A stretch of 64,000 bases of DNA, taken from contig AP026538.1 in NCBI GenBank assembly GCA_026075535.2, positions 2,480,001-2,544,000 on the forward strand, read 5' to 3'. Below the pieces are notes generated by a model. That model did not search any database and was not told where the DNA came from. It saw nothing but the letters and a program-made list of their open reading frames with translations. Both the position numbers and the translations under genes were made by a program. The stretch's first letter is position 1. Each line of letters begins with the position of its first letter. The DNA comes from Tricholoma matsutake. Lineage: Eukaryota > Basidiomycota > Agaricomycetes > Agaricales > Tricholomataceae. Below, one piece after another: positions 55,389 through 64,000 of this stretch.

Positions 55389-55789
55389 TGTTAGGGCAAC
55401 ACCCACTATCTGCTAGCTAAGACCATGCGGGTTCTCTCTACAAGAAGGGGGCGGGATCCACGCTCGTGATGGGGACTTGATGGTTTTGATGCGAGGGGTT
55501 ATTAATAGGTGAGTTTGTTGAGATAGGCCTTTCACACTGAAAATGTAGGTGGAATACCTAAGAGAACACAACTGGGGTCCCCTAGGCATATATTTAGGGT
55601 TTATATACTATGTTACATATATTGTACATTGTTGTTACCGATGCACTCGTACATGCACATACATTTTGATGCGTGTGAAATAAAATTCTCACGCTATCAA
55701 AATGTAGCATAATTTGGCATCATGTAGCGTAATTCAACATAATAAAATAAAAATGAAAGTTTATTAGGTAATGGGGTGGTTTCCTAACA
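55389..55789 (-). repeat. Element A 5' LTR
   Basis: 401 bp. The leader after it on the minus strand begins GAAGAACACAACTTCCC, with no TGG tRNA-type primer site. About 485 bp of untranslated leader precede gag. Confidence 0.95.
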
Positions 55790-56591
55790 GTGGGATCATG
55801 AGCAATTTCTTGCTCAAGTTCATCATGCTATCAAAATATTCGAGTTGGCTCATCCAGGTTGTGTTGCACTGTTCATCTTTGATCAGTCATCTGCTCATGC
55901 AACTCTTGGCCCTGATGCACTTTGTGCATTTGATATGAACAAATCAAATGGAGGAAAACAGCGGAAACAGCACAACACTATCATTCCTGAGTCAAATCCA
56001 ACAGTAGAACATTGTGGCAAAGTTCAAAAAATGACAACTGATGATGGTGACGCTAAAGGATTACAACAGGTTCTTGAGGAGTGAGGCTTCAATGTCCATG
56101 GGATGTGTGCAAAATGCAAGCCAGTTTGTCCTTGGGATAATAATGACTGCTGCATGGCCCACCTTCTTAGCAAGCAAGATGACAAAACAGGATTCATTGC
56201 TTGAGATTCTCATTCGTGAGGCAGGTCATGAATGTATCTTCCTCCCCAAGTTCCATTGTGAATTGAATCCAATTGAGATGGTGAGTCTGCTTAAATCTGA
56301 TCAGGTCTCCTAATCTTATTGTACTTTCAGTATTGGGGATGGTGCAAATATCGCTACCGAGAGATCCCAAAGAAGAATTTTGCTGAAGCAAAAAAGGCCG
56401 CACTGCAGTGTTTGGATGCATGCCCAGTTGATGTTATTTGGCGCTTTGTCAACCGTTCTTGGCGTTTTATGGATGCATACCGGAAAGGGTTAAGTGGGAA
56501 AGCAGCAGCATGGCCCATGGGCCGTCAAGAAGCAGAAAGGTCATCGGACAGTCTCACAGAGCGCATACATGCAATTGGAGGCTGTCCTTAA
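55790..56591 (+). pseudogene. DDE transposase G, C-terminal segment
   Basis: Resumes the frame broken at 49580 (WWDHEQFLAQVHHAIKIF). Then ALFIFDQSSAHATLGPDAL with the second catalytic Asp, MNKSNGGKQRKQHNTIIP, GFNVHGMCAKCKPVCPW and FLPKFHCELNPIEM with the catalytic Glu (about 56250-56280). A GT-AG intron at 56281-56330 is followed by YWGWCKYRYREIPKKNFAEA, CPVDVIWRFVNRSWRFMDAY, GLSGKAAAWPMGRQEAERSS and stop TAA 56591. TGA near 56083 replaces Arg, and a frame change follows near 56180. Family: IS630/Tc1-type DDE. Confidence 0.85.
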
Positions 56592-57053
56592 CTAAATTTG
56601 GCTGAAAATTCCCACGTGTTATGCCGTTCAAACCTCTCAAAAATTTGGCGGATTCCCAAATGTCGTGGGAAAAACTCGGGAAGGTATTTTTTTAACGTTT
56701 TCGAGGCTCCTGAGTCCAAATCTAGAGCTATTTTGTCCCAAAAAAATCTGGTTCAGGCTGTACAGGGGTTTGTTGACTTTGGTTGTCCACGACTGTACAA
56801 ACTATGTTTAAACGAAGTTCAGTAGTCCTATCCAATCCACGAAATGTAACGGAGATAACGGAGAGCCGTTATCCGGCGTTGCTCCCTGTTGCTCCCTACT
56901 GCTCCTACAATGTGTAATTAATCCCAAGGTTAGTACCTGGTTACCCAATCAAACACTCGTTATTCCACATAACTCACATAACCCAACATATAGAAGGCTG
57001 TGCCTCGCAAAGGCATAGGTAGACTGATACACGAAGTCGCACCAAGGTTGCAG
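56592..57053. other. Transition from transposon nest to gene space
   Basis: Downstream flank of gene G (to about 56830) and upstream region of the GST gene. CpG becomes common from about 56830. No terminal repeat of G could be matched with its left flank. Confidence 0.5.
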
Positions 57054-57854
57054 ATGTTAACTTTCTACGATATACCTTCAACTATTCCCGGCATCGCCTG
57101 GTCCCCGAATACCTGGAAGACGAGGTGGGAACTGATCAAACCCTCAGTCATCATCACTACCTGACGAATATCCGCAAGATATTCTCTTAACTTTAAAGGC
57201 ATTCCGTACAAGACCGAATGGGTCGAATACCCCGACATTGAAGCTTTATATCAGAAGATCGGTGCCAAGCCAACCACCACCAAGGCGGATGGTAGTCCAT
57301 ACTACTCTCTTCCTCTCATCCACGATGATTCCATCGGTGCCGTTGTATCCGAGTCTGCGTTAATTGCTCAATACCTGGATAACGCATACCCTGATACACC
57401 GAAGCTTTTCCCTCCGGGAACTGCTCCTCTGCAACATGCCTTCATTGATGTCCACACACGCATGATAAGCGCTCTGATGCCATTTGCTATTCCCAAGTCG
57501 AACAGTATTTTAAATCGGAGAAGCGAGGAGTATTTTAGGAGGACGAGAGAGGCTATATTTGGGATGAAGTTGGAGGATCTCGTGCCTAAGGGCGAGGAAC
57601 GGGAACGGCAGTGGGCGAAAGTACAGGCAGACTTCGCTAGGATTGACAGCTGGTACCAGAAAGGGAAGGATGACGGCCCGTATTTGTTGGGTAACAACAT
57701 TTGTTTTGCTGATTTGCAATATGCAGCACATGCGTTGTGGATGAAGAAAATTTGGGGTGAACAGAGCGCGGAGTGGAGCGATGTTAAAACATGGAACGAG
57801 GGAAGACTGGTCGCGTTGTTGGACTCTCTTTCGAAATACGAATCAATTTCGTGA
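57054..57854 (+). CDS. Glutathione S-transferase, etherase-like/fungal FuA type
   Basis: Two exons, 57054-57124 and 57179-57854, with a 54-nt intron (GTGGGA...GCAAG), give 248 residues. The start MLTFYDIPSTIPGIAWSPNT is a thioredoxin-fold N-terminus of the etherase-like class common in wood- and litter-associated basidiomycetes. It continues RYSLNFKGIPYKTEWVEYPD, with the SES motif before helix 3 (VVSESALIAQYLDNAYPD) that binds glutathione gamma-glutamate. The all-helical C-domain holds WYQKGKDDGPYLLGNNICFA. Length is normal for the family, and no stop or gap is seen. It probably conjugates or reduces hydrophobic aromatic compounds with glutathione in the cytosol; substrate unknown. First intact host gene right of the transposon nest, convergent with 57976-58326. 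Confidence 0.88.
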
Positions 57855-57975
57855 AAAGCAAATAGATATTTTTTTTTGCACAGACCAAAGAATATCGATT
57901 AACGAAATAAGCCGAAGTTCCTAGCTGGTCTAACTGAAAAACCGGAATATTGGATGGATAAGATTTTAGGTGGCG

Positions 57976-58326
57976 TCAACCAGTCCAGTCCAATGGAGGA
58001 TTATCTTCAACAATGAAAAATCTAGAAAGAAGGATAGGATTAACCATGGAACAGCAAGGATGAGTTAAAGGCAAAGTAATTTCCGGATACGAGCGGAGAG
58101 CGCAACTTACGAGCTGAAAGGCTAAGAAAGCAACACTTTCCATGGAAGTCTGGTTCCCCGAAGCGCCAGAACTAATGGATTTGATAAATGGTGCACGACC
58201 ATATGGTAATACTTGTGTTAGGTAAAAGTGAGAGAGAATAGTAGAGACGCTTTCGCCGACTGCAACGTCGTCGTCATTATCTGCTTGCGTATCACAGAAG
58301 TGCGGCAGATCCTCTTCCGAGCTCAT
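57976..58326 (-). CDS. Small hypothetical protein
   Basis: Starts MSSEEDLPHFCDTQADNDDD at 58326 and reads through ESVSTILSHFYLTQVLPYGR and SMESVAFLAFQL. A consensus GTAAGT at about 58113 and TTTCTAG at about 58022 suggest an intron of about 92 nt. Spliced, the protein ends four residues later (IFHC), about 76 residues in all. Unspliced, it runs to 116 residues. No family is recognised and no signal peptide is evident; one moderately hydrophobic stretch lies near the end. Convergent with the GST gene, 120 bp apart. It could be non-coding. Confidence 0.4.
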   Translation of the reverse strand: MSSEEDLPHFCDTQADNDDDVAVGESVSTILSHFYLTQVLPYGRAPFIKSISSGASGNQTSMESVAFLAFQLVSCALRSYPEITLPLTHPCCSMVNPILLSRFFIVEDNPPLDWTG

Positions 58327-61300
58327 GGAAGGTGGAGTTTAAGATCCTTGCCATGATGCTTGAATGCGGAAAGAACAGAGAGCAGTATCCAACGGAAGCT
58401 AGCGGAAAGAATATAAGTTGAGAAGATGAGGTGTTAAGCCAATCGCAACCTGTCCATGACGGCTAGCCATGATCAGTCATAATTATGTATCCGTCGTACT
58501 TATTTTATTCCGTGGCAAAATCCCAGATATGAAAAACCTTAGCAGCCACAGGGTGAATGGTCACTGCCAGTGATTGATCGAAGTCCTATAACCTTTCTTT
58601 TCTCGATTAGTTGTCGTATACCTCGAACGAGAGACGAGGTGATGCAATATATGCTACTTTATATTTGCATGAAGAGCCAAGAACGTCCCAAAGCAGAAAA
58701 GATATTCAGTATGGCCAAGGCTGATGGTAACCGGTAAACGTTTAAACTCTTCCCAAATTCCAATTGATTCGTTCACCGTTATGTTCTTATCATCCACAGT
58801 TGAAGTAAGGAAGAAAGAATGTTTTCAGAGATATAGGTGAAGAACTAAGTTGTTGTGTTGGTGACTAAGGAACTCTTGGCTCAGCGGAAAGCAGTGCCTG
58901 CCATAAAAACACTCGGAGCCAAAATGTCACGATGACATCAAAGTACTTGCCGGCAAGCCGGACGCGTCAACGGTCGACGATATCCGCTCATGTACATCAA
59001 GTACGAAAGGTCCAGTACATTTACTACAAAGCCTGGTAAGTACAAGCTTCATCCGTCACCGGTTCGCACCCTCGGTTGAGTTTTGAAAGCGGAACTGGTA
59101 ATTGGGACTCTTTTCCAACTCCGACCTCTTGCGTTGTTGATTTTTGCTGGATTGGCATTCTCGCCCAATTCTCGCCTACCATCGGCAATCCTATTACATA
59201 TTGTGAGATCAAGATAAGTAAAATGCAACTTGAACTTCAGTCTTCGCCTGACACCGCGTTTATTCGTCATATCTTCATCGACTTAACGATCTGACATTTT
59301 AAAGTTTGTGGACGAGCCTCTCCGATTCGAAATGTATTTCCATCGTAAGACTAGGTCCTCCGAAATCCTGGATGTTTCTTGCCTGTTCATACTCATTTTT
59401 ATCGTCTCTGCGGGTGATGGTCGCAAGTCCGGCCTGAAATACCGGACAGGTTTTCAGTGAGTACTTGGTTGTATCTTTTGATTTTGCAGGCCTATCGTAC
59501 CGCGGGTTCATCCCAAATTTTGTACCACCTTGTGGTTTCTACGGCCATCTGCCAAGGTGTCGTCCGAATCCTCCTGCCTTGTTATTCGTTCTTAGTTTTT
59601 TTTATGTTTTACTAGAACATTTATCCACATTTCTAGATCTAGTTGCAGATTTCAGTAGCAGGTACGCCTGCCTGTCTTCAGATCCAACTCCGTCGTCTTT
59701 CGTACTGGACACTTATGTTAACCATTGCAATAGAGAAGGCCTACATTTGCTTCGGCCTCGATCAAAGCCGAGGTATGGCGCTTTCATTACCATATTTTCC
59801 TTCGTCGTTGTAAGACCTCTCGCCTCCGCTTGCTTTCGGATTGATTACTGCAAAGCATACTAAGTCCTCAGTGGTTGCGAATATCCCGGAATCATCAAAA
59901 CATAAAAAAATGTGCAACACAAAGCATGCTTGGCGACGAGAGCATGTAGAGGAAAACGGATCTATCGCTTATGGAGGGTCTGCGGCTATCACCACCTCGT
60001 ATCGTGGCTCGTATGATTTCCTGGTCTCCTCACGGTGTTCTGTTAATTCATGTTTAGATGTTTGCTCTTTTCCATGTCTATATGTCGAATCTTTATCTGT
60101 CTGTTACGTCGCAAGTTCCGAGTTGGCAAGTGCGACGCGAGTGATCGCCTATTTGAGCTAGACCATCTTTCCACCCTATCGGATCGGGGATGACGTTGCG
60201 ATCGCTATCGATTGCTTATCCACATGCTGACGTTAATGCATACACGAAACTGGAGTGCTCGACTGGCACATAACACATATCGGGAGCAACAGGCGTAGGT
60301 TTTCAGATCAACCGAAAACTTTGCCGAAAGCAATAGTTTCTGTGATGTGACTGAAATAGACCTCGTTTCAGTCCACCCGAAATATCCTTTACTGAAACCA
60401 TACTTCAATTCCACACAAATTTCAGCTGACTCGAAAACTACGTCCTCACGTGGACAAATATTGAATATATGGAGGCTGGGTATGAGTGGTTACAGATGTT
60501 CCGTTCTGGAAGTCTTCACAATCCATTAGGTGCGGGGGCGATAACAGGCGATAACTCGAGAGCTGATTCAACCAGCTCCGTCATCCTGTTTTATAGCCGT
60601 CAAATATTATAATTAATTGTGTGGACCGGACGTCGCGACCAACCTCTAGCTAATATTCGCGTTCACGAAGTTTTGCAATCACCAGTTGACAACCGCCGCC
60701 CGCTTCGCCTAGCACTGACTCAGTAATGTCATTCTCCGAACCAGCGTGAAATTTATCGGTGTGCCATCAAATATCATGGAACTTATTACTTAGGGGCACT
60801 ACGTATTCAGTGTGTGCCATAAGATTCCTATTGCGTTCCTGCCTGTCACATTATCGGGGTTTGCGCTCATATGTGGTCTTATCTCCAGGTGCACACGTCG
60901 TATTGAATCTTGTATACGAAGTCGTTCCTCTGAGGCAAAACACGACGCCGGTCCTCATTAGGCACTGCAAGTTCAAAGCAAGTTAAATAACATGTCATAA
61001 ATCTGACAGACATTCAGGGAAGATCCCTCACAACGAATAGGCCGGAGTTCAAGGCCACCGTAAAGGCGGAATCACAGACAATGGTACCTGAGGCTGATGC
61101 CATTATTGCTCTACATCAAGGAGCTAGTGCCTTTCGTCGGTTTGTTATACGGCTCTTCCCTCACTCAGGACCAGCTGGAAGGCATGTGGCCCTTCCAGCA
61201 TGCACGATGATGAGCACAACGAAGATATGTAAATTTCGCGCTCATAACGGCGTTTTAAATTAGTCTGAGCTTCGGACGCTAAGCCAAGTAAAGGTATACC

Positions 61301-63274
61301 TCCCGCTAGATTCCTTTAGTCTTGCTGTCCTGTGTTACTAGTTACCTGTCAGCTGATGAGTTCGCCGATCCAGAGCTTAAGAACATATAATGCAATACTT
61401 ACACCCGGGGCTATGAGCATCTGCGTCGTGATATTCCATCACAAGGTAAAATGCTCAAAACTTATCCTGAGCGACTAAATTGTCTTGCACATTCTAAGTT
61501 TTTCAAACTTTTCAAACTTTGCGCTTGTTCGGCAACGGGTCTTCTGACACGTCACCGGCCCTCACTCAGGAGAACGGGCGGGCCTGCTAAACCTGTAATT
61601 TACTCACAGAGCCGGCGTTCAGCGCTCAGCGCTCAATGCAACCTACTGATCTAACTCGAATTCAGGCATATGAAAGATATCCATTACAGGCTAACCCGGT
61701 CACATGTAAATTAAATATTGAGTTTTATACCTCTCATACGGGCCGCTTCCGATCTCACTATCGGAGCGATCTTGGGTGAAAGGAATCAGTCTTCCTCCCT
61801 GATTGATTCAAATTCTTTCTGTCGAGAGTTTCAGAAAGAACCCAAATATCCAGTGAGGTGAACTTTCGATAAGGAAATTTGGGTCGTCGACAATTTTATT
61901 ATGTATGCCAGGTCACTGCGCACGGACCAGCACGTGCAGTTTATATTCGGAGATTAAACTTATTTCCTTCTCTACAGTCACCTCGCTCTACTTTATTTTG
62001 CGGACCCTGCTTGTAGGGGTTATCCGCTTTTCGTGAACGAGAAGATTCATCCTCCTGAACTGGGCATGCTATTTAATCGATAACTTAAATGTACGGATTA
62101 TATGGCTAATCAGCTTTGGATACATTCCTGTTGTGTAGGCTCTGGCGTAAACCCATGAAATTCGCGATCGAATTCAAGTGCCTTACTATGTATCTTGCAC
62201 TGCGTCATCATCGCGATTCCTTGTTCTATGCTGTTCCCTGTGCAAATTCTGATAGAGCGAATGATGTCCGACTTGTCTGCCGAAGTCATGAAAGGGTGAC
62301 TTATCTCGTCGGAAGATGTAGGCACATCACTAGTTCATCTTTACCTGGTTGTTCACTGACTTGGCAGAGTAGCTTCGACTAAAGTTGACTCGCAAACTGG
62401 ACATGGCTGACCGTCGCTTGTTTATCTCGAAACTCTGCATTCGATGCACTGCTAGTACACCGCATTAGGACATCTCTATCTGCGATTGAGTTTTGGTTGT
62501 CGCCTGACATGTCCGTTTCCAAGCGTGACAGAAACCTGTTCCTTACAAGTTTAGATGCGCCTCATGCCAGCATCATGGTAGCTACGCGTCGGACATGATG
62601 TGAGCATTCATCCTCTCAACGCTTTGGAGCATTCATGTGATCAGAAGCCGCAGTCAGCAGCGTTACGTAAGCTCGAGGACAATGATGGGATAAGTATCTT
62701 CCCCCTTGTTGGCCGGAGATTGTGGAATGAACCTTGGCAAGGCGACCTAGAGAAGCCTAGCGACCGGACATAGCGGAGGTAGTATCAGCGCTAAATCCCG
62801 CAACAAATCCAAAAACTTTGTTTCCTGAGACAAGTGCTATGACTGCAAGTGTAGATCCCGGCGCGGAAGCGGTCGGCGATGCCCTATTTACAAGATCCAT
62901 GAAGTTTTCACTTGGAATTGAAAGAGCCGGATTTTGAGCCTTGCTGTCGGCATGATGAATTATCTTGATCTATCCCCTCAAGGCGCTAAGAATCAATTAG
63001 GCCGTGATTATTTGCGGCCGTAATTGCCGTCGCCGACGTGCTGGTTCGTATACGTTATCGGCGAGTGTTACAAACAATCCTTAGCGCTGACACTTATGAA
63101 GTCCTCTTTAGGGTCTGTACCTTTTTACGGGGACAGCCACGAGACGGATTTTAGATCTCCTTACCAAAGCCATAAGAGCCACAGGTTCCTAGGACCATCT
63201 TTGATGTCCTCCAGTTCAGATCCTTTCATCCCGTTTTCATCTGTGGACCACGGGTGACAACGCGTTGGCCCCCG
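58327..63274. other. About 5 kb without a recognisable gene
   Basis: Mixed-composition DNA with frequent CpG and stops in all frames. Open frames such as 59465-59863 have no family resemblance, no intron signals and no codon pattern that convinces me. No terminal repeats, LTRs or tandem arrays noticed. It probably includes the promoter and leader of the transcription factor gene at 63275. Confidence 0.5.
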
Positions 63275-64000
63275 ATGCATTCATCTAGGCAGCTTACTAG
63301 TCCCACTCATGCTCAGAGTCCCACGCGTCACGCAGAGAGTTCGTCGAGTGACCCCCCCCCTGCAACTTACAGCTCGCAAACCTCTCTGCCTTCAATACGA
63401 CAACTGCATCCTTACCTCCAACTATCCAGTCTATCACAACATCATCCGACCAGCTCAAGCTACAACTACCCCCAGTTCGCGCACCACGTTGCCCAGGCAG
63501 ACCCTCAGATAGGAGCTCGTCGCAACTCGGAGGCATTTGGCAGTCTCGATTCTGAAGGCGACGATGCGGAACAACGCCATGGCCCACCAAAGAAGAAACG
63601 GAGACGACAACCACTTAGCTGTACTGGTTAGTAACTATACCCTGTTTTGGTACATACTGCGCTGATCGCTGGTCATGCCGTCTCTTATCGATTATACGCT
63701 CTCTATTACGCCAAATCATCATCTGCTCTGATCTTGTGATTGCTATCCCACGCAACCACTTTCACCCAGAGTGCAAACGACGGAAAATCAAATGTGACAG
63801 GTACCTTGTGTTTGATCATGGCCTAGCTGATCGCCAGGTCTAACAGCGATTTCTCTATGGCACAGAGCACAACCTTGTGCGCCTTGCACCCGTCGGGGAG
63901 AACAGTCAAAATGTCAGTGGCACATAATCGAACCCGTGTAAGCACTCCTTCATCTAGAATTCCCGATTGTCTCATGAACATCAAATTCAGGGAGAAATAT
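63275..64000 (+). CDS. Zn2Cys6 (GAL4-type) transcription factor, 5' part
   Basis: Start at ATG 63275 (MHSSRQLTSPTHAQSP). Exon 1 (63275-63626) is Ser/Pro/Gln-rich, then DSEGDDAEQRHGPPKKKRRR, a likely nuclear localisation signal. Introns 63627-63769, 63801-63865 and 63938-63990 all have GT-AG ends. Exons 2 and 3 encode CTECKRRKIKCDR and AQPCAPCTRRGEQSKC, giving the six cysteines of the binuclear zinc cluster, with the first Cys at the end of exon 1, followed by QWHIIEPVEKY. This is a standard agaricomycete regulator layout. The fungal transcription-factor domain would lie beyond the window. Target genes cannot be read. The start is chosen as the first in-frame ATG after an upstream stop. Confidence 0.9.

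Larger units (their letters stand above)
49581..55789 (-). mobile_element. Complete Ty3/Gypsy element A, 6209 bp
   Basis: LTRs of 401 bp (49581-49981 and 55389-55789), perfect 5-bp duplication GTGGG (49576-49580 and 55790-55794). Gag, zinc knuckle, protease, RT, RNase H, integrase and chromodomain lie in order on the minus strand. Pro-pol is one continuous frame broken only by TGA at 53380, 52639, 52618, 52135 and 50842; gag carries one TAG (54057). No frameshift was noticed. LTRs show about 20 mismatches, about 18 of CpG type. Confidence 0.95.

Noticed and set aside
59465..59863. 132-codon open frame in the right-hand intergenic region
   Set aside because: No family resemblance, no intron structure, not clearly better than chance in this stretch.

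Overview
ORGANISM AND OVERALL CHARACTER. The window is nuclear DNA of an agaricomycete (mushroom-forming basidiomycete). Real genes have short GT-AG introns of about 50-60 nt. The mobile elements are those typical of Agaricomycetes: KDZ transposase, CACTA-like Tnp2-type transposase, an IS630/Tc1-type DDE transposase, chromodomain Ty3/Gypsy elements and a Ty1/Copia remnant. One complete Gypsy element (39121-45167) is 6047 bp with 426-bp LTRs. From memory this fits marY1 of Tricholoma matsutake (about 6 kb, LTRs about 0.43 kb), so a Tricholoma genome is my best guess; this was not checked.

LAYOUT. 1-6.8 kb: a decayed KDZ transposase gene (minus), split by a repeat-rich insertion (1650-4110) and a 325-bp hAT-type MITE. 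6.8-9.0 kb: composite element E1 (tRNA-like promoter, MITE, hairpins, GGT/CCACC repeats). 9.0-10.6 kb: a solo LTR (D1) inside an LTR fragment of family A. 10.6-20.4 kb: Gypsy element C with about 1-kb LTRs, gag, pol, and a four-exon antisense gene encoding a charged protein with a GAL4-like cysteine cluster. 20.4-23.5 kb: inverted, truncated E2 with an inverted minisatellite array. 23.5-34.6 kb: Gypsy element E, cut by solo LTR D2 (itself cut by E4), a rearranged family-A element (itself cut by a solo B LTR) and a small TA-flanked MITE. 34.6-35.1 kb: Copia remnant. 35.3-56.6 kb: one DDE transposase gene (G), interrupted first by CACTA-like element F (36392-48849, itself interrupted by Gypsy B) and then by Gypsy A (49581-55789). 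Removing F or A with one target-site copy restores the G reading frame. 56.6-64 kb: ordinary gene space with a glutathione S-transferase, a small hypothetical gene, a long non-coding stretch, and the 5' part of a Zn2Cys6 transcription factor running off the window.

HOW IT FITS TOGETHER. This is a nest built by repeated insertion into older transposons, ending sharply at about 56.6 kb where CpG-rich gene space begins. Nearly every in-frame stop in the otherwise readable transposon genes is TGA, usually where arginine is expected. LTR-pair mismatches are almost all CpG to TpG/CpA. Both point to CpG-directed C-to-T mutation (methylation with deamination, or a RIP-like process) as the main agent inactivating these elements.

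LIMITS. All calls are by eye. Family names rest on motifs, element ends on terminal repeats and target-site duplications where stated. No database search was possible.
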